Shown: positions 19,726 to 28,566 of the stretch, one piece after another
How positions within the stretch are numbered: position 1 is the stretch's first letter
Layout of the letters: each line of letters begins with the position of its first letter
NCBI GenBank assembly: GCA_013391845.1
Contig: CP058414.1
Span: 248,001-312,000 of the forward strand
Direction: 5' to 3'
Source of the DNA: Pseudoalteromonas shioyasakiensis
Lineage (GTDB): Bacteria; Pseudomonadota; Gammaproteobacteria; Enterobacterales; Alteromonadaceae
Length of the DNA stretch: 64,000 bases
Made by a program: the position numbers and the translations under genes
The notes under the pieces: generated by a model
Database searches by the model: none
What the model saw: only the letters and a program-made list of their open reading frames with translations
What the model was told of the DNA's origin: nothing

Positions 19726-21645
19726 ATGATCCAAATTTCAGACATCGAACTTCTACGTGGTGGTAACGCCTTATTAAAAGGTGCCTCTGCAACCTTATTC
19801 CCAGAGCATAAAGTCGGCCTTGTTGGCGCTAATGGCTGTGGTAAATCAACGCTGTTCGCGCTATTAAAGTCTGAATTGCAACTCGATGCCGGTGAATGCC
19901 AAATTCCTAAAGACTGGTCAATAGCCTCTGTAAAGCAAGAAACACCCGCGCTCGAAATCAGTGCCCTCGATTATGTATTACAAGGCCATCCTGAATATTA
20001 CGCGCTAAGAATTGCACTACGCGAAGCTGAGCAAAATAATGATGGCGATGCGCAAGCTAAAGCACATATTGGCCTAGAATATATTCAAGGCTACAGCATT
20101 GAAGCAAAAGCCGGCGAACTGTTACACGGTTTAGGTTTTAGTAATGAGCAAATAGACAACCCGGTGAGCGCCTTTTCGGGTGGTTGGCGTATGCGCTTAA
20201 ACTTGGCGCAAGCGCTTATACGTGATGCCGATTTATTGCTGCTGGATGAACCAACCAACCACTTAGACCTAGATGCCGTGTATTGGTTAGAACGTTTTTT
20301 ACGGGCCTACACAGGCACTCTGGTGCTCATTTCCCATGACAGAGAGTTCCTCGATGCCGTGGTTGACCAAATTTGGCACATAGACTCACAAAAAATAAAC
20401 GTTTATAAAGGCAACTACTCGCAATTCGAACGTCAAAAAGCAGAGCGCTTATTACAACAACAAGCGATGTTCGAAAAACAACAAGAACAAATTGCTCACC
20501 TTGAAAAGTTTATTACTCGCTTTAAAGCAAAAGCCAGTAAAGCTAAGCAAGCACAAAGCCGCGTAAAAGCGCTAGAGCGTATGGAAAAATTGGCCCCAGC
20601 CCATGTTGACTCACCCTTTGATTTTGAGTTTGCTGAGCCAACGGCCCTGCCAAATCCATTAATGACACTCGACCAAGCCAAAGCAGGTTATGGCGACATC
20701 ACCATTTTACATAGCATCAAGCTAAATCTTGTTCCAGGTAGTCGCATCGCCCTGCTTGGCCGTAATGGCGCGGGTAAGTCAACACTCATTAAATTATTAG
20801 CCGGCGATTTACAGCCTCAAGCTGGAGAAGTATTTCAGCATCAAGGCTTAAATATTGGTTACTTTGCTCAGCATCAGCTTGAGTCACTTGATTTAAAAGC
20901 CAGTGCTGTGACCCATTTACAACGTTTAAACCCGCAAGCTCCAGAGCAATCACTGCGTGACTTTTTAGGTGGCTTTGCTTTTTTTGGTGATAAAGCACTT
21001 GAGCCAGTTGCGCCATTTTCTGGCGGTGAAAAAGCCCGTTTAGTATTAGCCATGCTGGTGTATCAAAAGCCAAACCTTCTGTTACTGGATGAGCCAACTA
21101 ACCACCTAGATTTAGAAATGCGCCATGCCCTAGTGATGGCACTACAAGGCTTCGAAGGTGCTATGGTTACCGTATCGCACGACCGTCACATGCTAAAAAA
21201 TACCGCTGATGAGTATTACCTCGTTGATAACGGCGAAGTAACACAATTTGGTTATGACCTTGATGCCTATTACCAATGGCTACTCAATGCTAACAAAGAA
21301 GCTGCTAAAAGCACTGAAGACAATGCCTCTAAAGCACATTCAAGCGTTAACCGTAAAGAGCAAAAGCGCTTAGAGGCAGAATTTAGAAAGTCAGTACAGC
21401 CGTTGAAAAAGCAAATCGAAAAGCTTGAAAAGCTACTTGATAAGTATTCTACAGAGCTTGGAGAAATCGAAAATGCACTTGCTGACAATGACTTATACAA
21501 TGATGAAAATAAAGCCAAACTGACAGAGCTGCTTAGTAAACAAGCAAACTTAACCCCGAAGCTAAATGACGTTGAAGAAGAGCTACTCATGGCACTTGAA
21601 GAGCTTGAAGAAAAAGAGCAGGCCTTTGCCGATGAAAACGCTTAA
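19726..21645 (+). CDS. yheS: ABC-F family ATPase YheS
   Basis: The 639-residue protein has two ATP-binding cassettes and no membrane segments. The first has Walker A GANGCGKST, signature FSGGWRMR and DEPTNHLDLDAVYW; the second has GRNGAGKST, FSGGEKARL and DEPTNHLDLEMRH. The inter-cassette linker (about residues 240 to 300) is highly charged. A C-terminal coiled coil follows after about residue 530. ABC-F proteins bind the ribosomal E site and rescue stalled or slow elongation. The TIGR02444 gene starts within its 3' end. Confidence 0.93.
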   Translation: MIQISDIELLRGGNALLKGASATLFPEHKVGLVGANGCGKSTLFALLKSELQLDAGECQIPKDWSIASVKQETPALEISALDYVLQGHPEYYALRIALREAEQNNDGDAQAKAHIGLEYIQGYSIEAKAGELLHGLGFSNEQIDNPVSAFSGGWRMRLNLAQALIRDADLLLLDEPTNHLDLDAVYWLERFLRAYTGTLVLISHDREFLDAVVDQIWHIDSQKINVYKGNYSQFERQKAERLLQQQAMFEKQQEQIAHLEKFITRFKAKASKAKQAQSRVKALERMEKLAPAHVDSPFDFEFAEPTALPNPLMTLDQAKAGYGDITILHSIKLNLVPGSRIALLGRNGAGKSTLIKLLAGDLQPQAGEVFQHQGLNIGYFAQHQLESLDLKASAVTHLQRLNPQAPEQSLRDFLGGFAFFGDKALEPVAPFSGGEKARLVLAMLVYQKPNLLLLDEPTNHLDLEMRHALVMALQGFEGAMVTVSHDRHMLKNTADEYYLVDNGEVTQFGYDLDAYYQWLLNANKEAAKSTEDNASKAHSSVNRKEQKRLEAEFRKSVQPLKKQIEKLEKLLDKYSTELGEIENALADNDLYNDENKAKLTELLSKQANLTPKLNDVEEELLMALEELEEKEQAFADENA

Positions 21646-22057
21646 CAGCGAGGAATTTTGGCAGTTTGCATGTCAGCTTTACAGCAAAGATGGCATGCAA
21701 ACAAAGCTACTAGACTATCAAAACCAGCAAGGCAAAAATGTGAACCTTTGCCTACTGCTTTATTATCTGGACTCATTAGAGCTTGCTGTAACCCCACCTC
21801 AACTAAGTGAGCTTGAGTCATGCATAGCCGAGTTTGACCAGCACGCTTTACAACCCTTACGTGCAACACGCGCCTACCTTAAAACTATACAAACCGAGCT
21901 TCCAGACTACCCCACTATTCGCAAAGAGTTACTCAGCGCAGAACTCAAGCTCGAAAAACAGCAACAACAATTACTTATAAACACATTAAATAGCATGGCA
22001 CTCTCTCGGTGTCCTAATACTAACAATATAATGCTATATATAAGCGATAAGCGATAA
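21632..22057 (+). CDS. TIGR02444 family protein
   Basis: I place the start at the ATG at 21632, 14 bases inside the end of yheS, giving 141 residues beginning MKTLNSEEFWQFACQLYSKD. The pattern of an FW-x-FACxLY start, a GKNVNLCLLLYYLD segment and a helical remainder fits the TIGR02444 (DUF2390) family, whose function is unknown. The last five codons and the stop lie inside a heptanucleotide repeat. Because 7 is not a multiple of 3, copy number changes after the stop cannot change the protein. Confidence 0.78.
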   Translation: MKTLNSEEFWQFACQLYSKDGMQTKLLDYQNQQGKNVNLCLLLYYLDSLELAVTPPQLSELESCIAEFDQHALQPLRATRAYLKTIQTELPDYPTIRKELLSAELKLEKQQQQLLINTLNSMALSRCPNTNNIMLYISDKR

Positions 22058-22127
22058 GCGATAAGCGATAAGCGATAAGCGATAAGCGATAAGCGATAAG
22101 CGATAAGCGATAAGCGATAAGCGATAA
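22044..22127 (+). repeat. Tandem array of twelve GCGATAA heptamers
   Basis: Twelve uninterrupted copies of the 7-base unit GCGATAA run from 22044 to 22127, with a partial unit before. The array overlaps the 3' end of the TIGR02444 gene and ends about 90 bases before the first FNR box. Perfect identity between units points to recent slippage. Confidence 0.97.
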
Positions 22128-22217
22128 AATTTCTCCTACCATTTAATTAAAAATCAAGCTAACAACATTAAAAGACCATCCAATCGCTCTGCTTAACTCT
22201 CAACGCCCCCATTAAAC

Positions 22218-22231
22218 TTGATCCAAATCAA
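22218..22231. promoter_or_regulatory. FNR box, upstream copy
   Basis: TTGAT-CCAA-ATCAA is an exact match to the FNR/Anr consensus TTGAT-N4-ATCAA. Its centre is at -91.5 relative to the predicted start near 22316. Confidence 0.75.
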
Positions 22232-22267
22232 CTATTAAATCGCCTTAGTTAGCATCAGGAAAATTGC

Positions 22268-22309
22268 TTGATCTGGATCATATCAGCCGTCCTCAAGCCA
22301 GCCTATGAT
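22268..22309 (+). promoter_or_regulatory. FNR box at -41.5 and -10 element
   Basis: TTGAT-CTGG-ATCAT (22268-22281) has one mismatch to the FNR consensus. TATGAT (22304-22309) places the start near 22316, exactly 41.5 bases from the box centre. That is the class II arrangement of FNR-activated promoters. Confidence 0.75.
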
Positions 22310-22337
22310 TAACTCATAGACATTAGGAGGCACAACC

Positions 22338-22478
22338 ATGAACGTATTCTTCAGAGATTTTTTTAGCGACCCAGTTTTATTTATGTCATTCGGCATTTTG
22401 GCAGTTGTTATCGTTTTATGCCTTTTCTATGTTGGTTACTTTATTAAAAAAGTTCACGACGCAGAAGTTCCTAAGTAA
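22338..22478 (+). CDS. Small single-span membrane protein (DUF3149-like)
   Basis: The frame encodes 46 residues starting MNVFFRDFFSDPVLFMSFG and ending KKVHDAEVPK. A perfect AGGAGG lies seven bases before the ATG. One hydrophobic helix covers about residues 14 to 35 and is followed by KK, so the N-terminus is probably outside. The layout fits the short DUF3149 family, which has no known function. The two FNR boxes upstream suggest induction under low oxygen. A terminator follows directly, so it is a single-gene unit. Confidence 0.75.
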   Translation: MNVFFRDFFSDPVLFMSFGILAVVIVLCLFYVGYFIKKVHDAEVPK

Positions 22479-22496
22479 GAATTAAGCACGACGCAC

Positions 22497-22530
22497 AAAG
22501 CCCCTATTCAATTTATTGTTTAGGGGCTTT
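22497..22530 (+). terminator. Terminator of the small membrane protein gene
   Basis: AAGCCCCTA and TAGGGGCTT pair around an AT-rich loop and are followed by TTTTT. Confidence 0.85.
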
Positions 22531-22620
22531 TTATTTGTATATAGCAAAAATCTCGCAGCGGTTCTCAAAAAGCAAAAACTTGCTACAATAGGCGCTTATT
22601 TTGTTTCGAAAGTGTCAGCT

Positions 22621-23601
22621 ATGTTACCTGAGTTTAAGCCTGCGTGGTGGATGCGCAATCGCCATTTACAAACCATAATGCCGCGCTTTTTTCGCCCTTT
22701 TCATAATACCCGCTACGACTTATCGACAATCGATACCCCTGATGGTGACTTTTTAGAACTAGCTTGGGCAATCCCTCATAACGAACAAGCCCCACTCGCC
22801 ATTGTATTGCATGGTTTAGAAGGCAACATAAATAGTTTTTATGCTAAAGGCATGATGAAAAAACTAAAGCAGCAAGGCTTTGCAGTGGTGTTAATGCATT
22901 TTCGAAACTGCTCACGCGAAGTTAACCGTTTAGCACGTGCTTATCACAGTGGAGAAACAGAGGACCTACGCTTTTTCATCAGCCACCTTAAGAGCAAATT
23001 TCCAAAACGCCCGCTTTTTGCTGTGGGCTTTTCATTAGGTGGTAATGTGCTTGCAAAATATTTAGGTGAGCAAGGTGCTAAATCGAACTTAACAGGCGCA
23101 GCAGTTGTGTCTGCGCCGTTTGACTTGTCATCGTCTTGTGAAGTTATTCGCAAAAGCTTGGGCAAAATATATCAAAAGTATTTGCTCGACCGTATGAAAA
23201 AATCAATGCAAAGAAAGCTGCCACAAATCGAACAGCAAATTAACTTAACACCTGAAAAACTAATGGCGATTGATGACTTATGGCAATTCGATAACATGCT
23301 CACAGCACCACTACATGGCTTTGCTGGCGCTGAAGATTATTATCAACAAGCTAGCGCAAAACCATTTTTGAAAAGCATTGCAACGCCTACGCTTATTGTG
23401 CACGCCAAAGATGACCCTATGTTATCAATAAAAGCTGTGCCAGATAGCTTAGATGTGAGTGAACATGTTACGCTGCGCATCTCTGAACAAGGTGGTCATG
23501 TTGGCTTTATTAGCGGCAAAAACCCTTTTAAACCCAAGTATTGGCTTGAAAGTATTGTTCCAGAGTATTTTCAACAATTAATTAAGAAAGAGCAGCTATG
23601 A
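22621..23601 (+). CDS. yheT: Alpha/beta hydrolase YheT
   Basis: I start at 22621 ([20 protein letters not shown]), where family alignment normally begins. The protein of 326 residues has the oxyanion segment [15 protein letters not shown] and the nucleophile elbow GFSLGGN (serine near residue 140). The acid and base lie in AKDDPML and GGHVGFI. The family is related to eukaryotic ABHD1/3 esterases; its substrate is unknown. It overlaps yheU by four bases, as in E. coli. Confidence 0.9.
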   Translation: MLPEFKPAWWMRNRHLQTIMPRFFRPFHNTRYDLSTIDTPDGDFLELAWAIPHNEQAPLAIVLHGLEGNINSFYAKGMMKKLKQQGFAVVLMHFRNCSREVNRLARAYHSGETEDLRFFISHLKSKFPKRPLFAVGFSLGGNVLAKYLGEQGAKSNLTGAAVVSAPFDLSSSCEVIRKSLGKIYQKYLLDRMKKSMQRKLPQIEQQINLTPEKLMAIDDLWQFDNMLTAPLHGFAGAEDYYQQASAKPFLKSIATPTLIVHAKDDPMLSIKAVPDSLDVSEHVTLRISEQGGHVGFISGKNPFKPKYWLESIVPEYFQQLIKKEQL

Positions 23602-23855
23602 TCATTCCTCACGACCGCCTTGATAAAGAAACCCTACATAATTTAATCGAAAGCTATGTTTTACGTGAAGGTACTGATTACGGCGAACAAGAGTTTAGTA
23701 TTGAAAGCAAGGTCGCGCAGGTTCACCAACAACTTAAAAGTGGTGAAGCTATGGTGTTTTTTTCTGAGTTACATGAGTCAGTTACGATTATCTCTAAAGC
23801 TGAATTCATCGCTTTGCAAGCCGATCCAGAGTACCAAGCGTCGTTTAACGACTAA
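23598..23855 (+). CDS. yheU: YheU family protein (UPF0270)
   Basis: The 85-residue protein begins [20 protein letters not shown] and has the [10 protein letters not shown] segment typical of UPF0270. Its function is unknown. The ATG overlaps the yheT stop, so the two are translationally coupled. Confidence 0.9.
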   Translation: MIIPHDRLDKETLHNLIESYVLREGTDYGEQEFSIESKVAQVHQQLKSGEAMVFFSELHESVTIISKAEFIALQADPEYQASFND

Positions 23856-23914
23856 ACTTGTAAGTTATACAGTAACCCTTCACAATGACTTTTTAACTTA
23901 AAGAGCCATTAAAA

Positions 23915-25108
23915 ATGAAAAAACTAAGCTCACTGGTTGCTGCGGTTTCTTTGGCCCTGATTGGTCAAGCAAACGCAGCTCAGGTTACTGCATCAGATAA
24001 AGCCATTAAGCTGGCAAAAGACACTATTTTAATCGATACCCATATCGATGTACCTTACCGTATTCATAACAAATGGGCAGATGTAACAAAAGCCACAAGC
24101 GACGGAGACTTTGATTATCCACGTGCAGTGCAAGGTGGTTTGAATGCCCCTTTCATGTCAATTTACATTCCTGCAAACCTAGAGTTTGAAGGCAAAGGTA
24201 AGAGCTATCAATTAGCAAATCAGCTGATCGATTCTATGGAAGCCATTGTGCAACGCGCGCCAAATAAGTTCGCTATTGCAGACTCTACTGCCGATATTAA
24301 AGAGCAATTTAAACAAGGCAAAATGTCGATTGCTATGGGTATGGAAAACGGCTCGCCTATCGAAGGCGACATTAAAAACCTTAAGCATTTTTATGAGCGT
24401 GGCGTACGTTATATCACTCTAGCTCACTCACAAAGCAACCATATTTCTGATTCATCTTATGATATTCGTCGTAAGTGGAAAGGCCTGAGCCCATTTGGTA
24501 AAGAACTAGTAAAAGAAATGAACAACATTGGTATGCTAGTTGATGTTTCGCATATTTCTGATGATGCGTTTTACCAAGTAATGGAAATTTCAAAAGTACC
24601 AGTGATTGCTTCACACTCGTCACTTCGTAAGTATACGCCTGGTTTTGAGCGTAATATGAATGATGACATGCTATTGGCGCTGAAAAAGAATGGTGGGGTG
24701 ATTCAAATTAACTTCGGCTCAAGCTTTGTTACAGCAAAAGCTGGCTCTTGGTACGATCAACTAAAATCTGCAAAAGCCGATAAGAAAAAAGACGGTACTA
24801 AACTAAGCAAAGATTTTGACGCAGCTTATCGTGCTAAAAACCCATTCCCATTTGCGAGCTTAGAGCAAGTACTTGATCACATTGACCATGTAGTTGAACT
24901 AATTGGCATCGATTATGTGGGTATTGGCTCAGATTACGATGGTGTAGGCGACTCTCTACCTACTGGCTTAAAAGATGTGTCTAGCTATCCGAACCTAGTG
25001 CAAGGTCTAATGGACCGTGGTTATAGCGATAAAGACATCAAAAAGATTTTAAGTGGCAATATGCTACGCGTATGGCAACAAGCCGAAGCATACGCAAAAG
25101 CCCATTAA
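23915..25108 (+). CDS. Exported membrane dipeptidase (peptidase family M19)
   Basis: A Sec signal (MKKLSSLVAAVSLALIGQANAA) is followed by a TIM-barrel amidohydrolase. Visible zinc-site motifs are DTHIDVP (near residue 42), MGMENGSPI (Glu ligand), SHISD and ASHSS (His ligands) and GIGSDYDGVG near residue 345. Renal-dipeptidase-type enzymes cleave dipeptides, including D-residue ones. In marine bacteria such exported enzymes serve peptide scavenging. A 23-base palindromic terminator follows. Confidence 0.9.
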   Translation: MKKLSSLVAAVSLALIGQANAAQVTASDKAIKLAKDTILIDTHIDVPYRIHNKWADVTKATSDGDFDYPRAVQGGLNAPFMSIYIPANLEFEGKGKSYQLANQLIDSMEAIVQRAPNKFAIADSTADIKEQFKQGKMSIAMGMENGSPIEGDIKNLKHFYERGVRYITLAHSQSNHISDSSYDIRRKWKGLSPFGKELVKEMNNIGMLVDVSHISDDAFYQVMEISKVPVIASHSSLRKYTPGFERNMNDDMLLALKKNGGVIQINFGSSFVTAKAGSWYDQLKSAKADKKKDGTKLSKDFDAAYRAKNPFPFASLEQVLDHIDHVVELIGIDYVGIGSDYDGVGDSLPTGLKDVSSYPNLVQGLMDRGYSDKDIKKILSGNMLRVWQQAEAYAKAH

Positions 25109-25126
25109 TCAGCTTTAACTCTATTT

Positions 25127-25156
25127 AAAAGCGCAGCTAACTAGCTGCGCTTTTTT
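25127..25156 (+). terminator. Terminator of the dipeptidase gene
   Basis: AAAAGCGCAGCT and AGCTGCGCTTTT form a perfect stem, followed by a T run. Confidence 0.9.
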
Positions 25157-25232
25157 ATCAATATAAGTAATTGATAATACAAATAGCCTGTTTTAATCTG
25201 CTAGTATTACAAAGCAATTTGGGTGATGTGAT

Positions 25233-26117
25233 ATGTCGACTTGGCAAGGGAATATTGCGTTGGTTTTTGCAAGCATTGCACTGGGCTTATCAATTTATAG
25301 CCAAACAAAATCAACTCCTACTGACAAACCTTTTCTAATTCAACCAGCAAAATCTAGCTTAAAAGAGTTAGCTATTCCTGAGCAAGACCGAGAAAATCTC
25401 ATTGCTTTACATGGCTATATTTTAGACCTAGAAACACGCATTCACGAGCTTGAGCATCAAACTCCAACCATTGCTCCTGAGCTACTTGCCTCATTGGTAA
25501 AGCAAGCAATCGAACAACAAGAAAGTGAGCGACGCGCCGAGATTGAAAAGAGAAACCCTGCTCTTGGTTGGCTAAGTAATTTACCTGACGACTACCGCGA
25601 ACGCATTAAAGCAGACCCACAATATGCTGACTCTTCGATAAATGAAGCACTCGCAACATTGCTTAATTTAAGCAAATCAGAAAATGAGCGTTTAGCAGCA
25701 TACGGCCAACTAAAAATGACCTTAAGCATGCTCAGGCGCGACCTAGATGAAAGCCAAGCAAATGCAGTAATCGATGCCATGATAAGCATCAGTGAATACA
25801 CTAATGATGCCAAGATCCGAGTTAGTGCCCTAGAGAGTTTATCTCGGCAAACAAACGTTTCGCCAAAACTCGCTGAGCATTTTCAGAAGTTACTACAAAC
25901 GGACGATAATAATTATGTTCGCAATATTTCTGCCACTGCACTGATTGGACAATTTTTCCGTGCAATGCGAGACGGAAATAATAGTTTCGCCACCGATTTA
26001 GCAGAACGAATAACTACTCTTGAAAATAGCAGTAATGCAAAAGTTGCCGAAATTATGGCTGAAAATCTAAAAAGCCCACGCTTAAGAGAAGAGCTAGACA
26101 AAGCGTTAGGGAAATGA
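25233..26117 (+). CDS. Membrane-anchored coiled-coil/helical-repeat protein, unknown function
   Basis: The 294-residue protein starts with one uncleaved-looking hydrophobic helix (residues 6 to 23, IALVFASIALGLSIYS). A charged coiled coil spans about residues 50 to 100. A helical part with HEAT-like pairs follows (residues 135 to 290, for example AKIRVSALESLSRQ and NYVRNISATALIGQF). The body should face the periplasm or the cytoplasm depending on orientation, which I cannot decide. No named family is recognised. It sits next to the degenerate tuf tail array. Confidence 0.65.
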   Translation: MSTWQGNIALVFASIALGLSIYSQTKSTPTDKPFLIQPAKSSLKELAIPEQDRENLIALHGYILDLETRIHELEHQTPTIAPELLASLVKQAIEQQESERRAEIEKRNPALGWLSNLPDDYRERIKADPQYADSSINEALATLLNLSKSENERLAAYGQLKMTLSMLRRDLDESQANAVIDAMISISEYTNDAKIRVSALESLSRQTNVSPKLAEHFQKLLQTDDNNYVRNISATALIGQFFRAMRDGNNSFATDLAERITTLENSSNAKVAEIMAENLKSPRLREELDKALGK

Positions 26118-26136
26118 AAAAGCGGCTTAAAGCATG

Positions 26137-26419
26137 CAGCTGATAGCTTTTTCACCCATAAAAAAAACCGAGATTAAGCTCGGGTTTTTCTTAATGCTTG
26201 ATGCATTACTATAGTTGATTACTCAACGATAGTTGCAACAACACCAGCACCAACTGTACGGCCTCCGGCTCATCACAGAGCTCTTTGCCTTCAAGCTGCG
26301 GGAGTTTCACTCCCGAACTCCCCGCTTTCAGCCTTCACGGATAGCGAAGCGTAAACCTTCGTCCATTGGGAGTTTGAAGGCGGCAGATTAGTCTTTCACT
26401 CTAAACTGCTTAAAACTTA
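26137..26419 (-). repeat. tuf 3'-end duplication, copy A (with 67-base insertion)
   Basis: On the minus strand this copy carries the last 26 codons of tuf ([16 protein letters not shown] and on to the stop) and the tuf terminator, but is interrupted after the first bases by an insertion of about 67 bases around 26264-26333. The insertion contains the hairpin CGGGAGT-TTC-ACTCCCG. The codon-bearing part cannot be expressed as EF-Tu. It differs from copy B at only a few positions outside the insertion. Confidence 0.9.
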
Positions 26420-26634
26420 CAGCTGATAGCTTTTTCACCCATAAAAAAACCCGAGACTAAGCTCGGGTTTTTCTTAATGCTTGATGCATTACTATAGTTG
26501 ATTACTCAACGATAGTTGCAACAACACCAGCACCAACTGTACGGCCACCTTCACGGATAGCGAAGCGTAAACCTTCGTCCATTGGGAGTTTGAAGGCGGC
26601 AGATTAGTCTTTCACTCTAAACTGCTTAAAACTT
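26420..26634 (-). repeat. tuf 3'-end duplication, copy B
   Basis: This 215-base unit repeats the tuf tail and terminator found next to the real gene. Over the first 160 bases it differs from the native copy at one position. At its far end the homology breaks: the codons before MDEG are replaced, with a 13-base insertion between ATTGGG and CAGATTAGT. Confidence 0.92.
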
Positions 26635-26820
26635 CAGCTGATAGCTTTTTCACCCATAAAAAAACCCGAGACTAAGCTCGGGTTTTTCTTAATGCTTGAT
26701 GCATTACTATAGTTGATTACTCAACGATAGTTGCAACAACACCAGCACCAACTGTACGACCACCTTCACGGATAGCGAAGCGTAAACCTTCGTCCATCGC
26801 GATTGGGCAGATTAGTTCTA
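26635..26820 (-). repeat. Native tuf tail and terminator (copy C of the repeat)
   Basis: This is the source unit: the real 3' end of tuf with its terminator, an imperfect stem of AAAACCCGAG and CTCGGGTTTT type at about 26660-26690. Copies A and B lie directly downstream in the same orientation. Confidence 0.9.
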
Positions 26821-27901
26821 CAGTCATCTTGATGTTATCACCAGGCATTACCATTTCAACGCCGTCTGGTAACTGTACGTCACCTGTTACGTCAGTTGTA
26901 CGGAAGTAGAACTGTGGACGGTAACCTTTGAAGAATGGAGTGTGACGACCACCTTCATCTTTAGAAAGTACGTATACTTCTGAAGTGAACTTCGTGTGTG
27001 GAGTGATTGAACCAGGCTTAGCTAGTACTTGACCACGTTCAACGTCTTCACGCTTAGTACCACGTAGAAGTGCACCGATGTTCTCACCCGCACGACCTTC
27101 GTCTAGAAGCTTACGGAACATCTCAACACCTGTACAAGTTGTCTTCGTAGTTTCTTTGATACCTACGATTTCAACTTCGTCATTCACGTTGATGATACCA
27201 GCTTCAACACGGCCAGTTACAACAGTACCACGACCTTGGATTGAGAATACGTCTTCGATAGGCATGATGAATGGCTTATCGATGTCACGCTCTGGCTCTG
27301 GGATGTAAGAATCTAGTGCTTCTGCAAGCTCAACGATTTTGTCTTCCCACTCTTTCTCGCCTTCTAACGCTTTAAGCGCTGAACCTTGGATTAGTGGTAA
27401 GTCATCACCTGGGAAGTCGTACTCTGAAAGAAGTTCACGAACTTCCATCTCAACTAGCTCAAGTAGCTCTTCGTCGTCAACCATGTCACATTTGTTCATG
27501 AATACGATGATGTAAGGTACACCAACCTGACGAGAAAGTAGGATGTGCTCACGAGTTTGTGGCATAGGACCGTCAGTCGCAGCAACTACTAGGATTGCGC
27601 CGTCCATTTGAGCAGCACCAGTGATCATGTTTTTAACATAATCGGCGTGTCCTGGACAGTCTACGTGTGCGTAGTGACGAGTTGGAGTATCGTACTCAAC
27701 GTGTGAAGTTGAGATTGTGATACCACGCTCACGCTCTTCTGGAGCGTTATCGATTGATGCGAAGTCTTTAGCTACACCACCGTATACTTTTGCAAGTACG
27801 TTTGTGATTGCTGCTGTTAGAGTTGTTTTACCGTGGTCAACGTGGCCGATTGTACCAACGTTTACGTGCGGTTTTACGCGTTCAAACTTTTCTTTTGCCA
27901 T
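26717..27901 (-). CDS. tufB: Elongation factor Tu
   Basis: EF-Tu brings aminoacyl-tRNA to the ribosome. At 394 residues it has the usual length. Motifs: G1 GHVDHGKT (near residue 19), switch region RGITIS, G3 DCPGHADY, G4 NKCD (near 136) and G5 SALK. The body is completely standard. It follows four tRNA genes, as in the E. coli thrU-tyrU-glyT-thrT-tufB operon. Downstream, however, there is no secE-nusG but the duplicated tuf tails. Confidence 0.97.
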   Translation of the reverse strand: MAKEKFERVKPHVNVGTIGHVDHGKTTLTAAITNVLAKVYGGVAKDFASIDNAPEERERGITISTSHVEYDTPTRHYAHVDCPGHADYVKNMITGAAQMDGAILVVAATDGPMPQTREHILLSRQVGVPYIIVFMNKCDMVDDEELLELVEMEVRELLSEYDFPGDDLPLIQGSALKALEGEKEWEDKIVELAEALDSYIPEPERDIDKPFIMPIEDVFSIQGRGTVVTGRVEAGIINVNDEVEIVGIKETTKTTCTGVEMFRKLLDEGRAGENIGALLRGTKREDVERGQVLAKPGSITPHTKFTSEVYVLSKDEGGRHTPFFKGYRPQFYFRTTDVTGDVQLPDGVEMVMPGDNIKMTVELICPIAMDEGLRFAIREGGRTVGAGVVATIVE

Positions 27902-28037
27902 GACGGAACCTATCAGTTTTGTGTATCTAGATTACATATGAAAATAATCCACCGAGGGTAGATTAATTTAATTTTTTCAAATTTCAAATAGTTTTTTCTG
28001 ACAGATAAAGGAAGATATTAAGATGAGTTCTCGATAC

Positions 28038-28113
28038 TGGTGCTGATAGGCAGATTTGAACTGCCGACCTCACCCTTACCAAGGGTGCGCTCTACCAACT
28101 GAGCTATATCAGC
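28038..28113 (-). tRNA. thrT: tRNA-Thr (GGT)
   Basis: A 76-base cloverleaf with encoded CCA. The anticodon loop CTTGGTAAG gives anticodon GGT, and the T-loop is TTCAAAT. The gene corresponds to E. coli thrT by position. Confidence 0.95.
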
Positions 28114-28126
28114 AACACCAGAAGTC

Positions 28127-28201
<75 letters not shown>

Positions 28202-28245
28202 ATAGGAACCTGTTCTTAAACTACCTCTAACCGTCAAGAATAAAG

Positions 28246-28330
28246 TGGTGGAGGGAGCTGGATTCGAACCAGCGAAGGCTGAGCCGTCAGATTTACAGTC
28301 TGATCCCTTTGGCCGCTCGGGAACCCCTCC
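28246..28330 (-). tRNA. tyrU: tRNA-Tyr (GTA)
   Basis: An 85-base class II tRNA with a long variable arm and encoded CCA. The anticodon loop CTGTAAA gives anticodon GTA. It corresponds to tyrU by position. Confidence 0.95.
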
Positions 28331-28370
28331 ACGAAAATTCTTTACTAAGTCACTTCCGGTAAAAGGAAAG

Positions 28371-28446
<76 letters not shown>

Positions 28447-28467
28447 ACTGCTTTAGTACGGGGCGAG

Positions 28468-28496
28468 ATTCTAAGGTAAGGTTTATTGTGATGCAA
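28468..28496 (-). promoter_or_regulatory. Promoter of the tRNA-tufB operon
   Basis: On the minus strand TTGCAT and TAGAAT are exactly 17 bases apart, followed by the GC-rich discriminator CTCGCCCC. Such discriminators are typical of stringently controlled stable RNA promoters. Confidence 0.8.
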
Positions 28497-28566
28497 CCAT
28501 AAAATTAAAAAAAATGTGATTTTATGTGTTAAACGCTCACTATTCAGACAAATACCCATACTTTTA

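Noticed and set aside
22044-22127. The heptamer array as a CRISPR or replication iteron array
   Set aside because: There are no spacers, the unit is only seven bases and no rep or cas gene is near.
26261-26420. The 67-base insert in tuf copy A as an insertion sequence
   Set aside because: It is far too short and has only a small internal hairpin, with no terminal repeats or target duplication visible.
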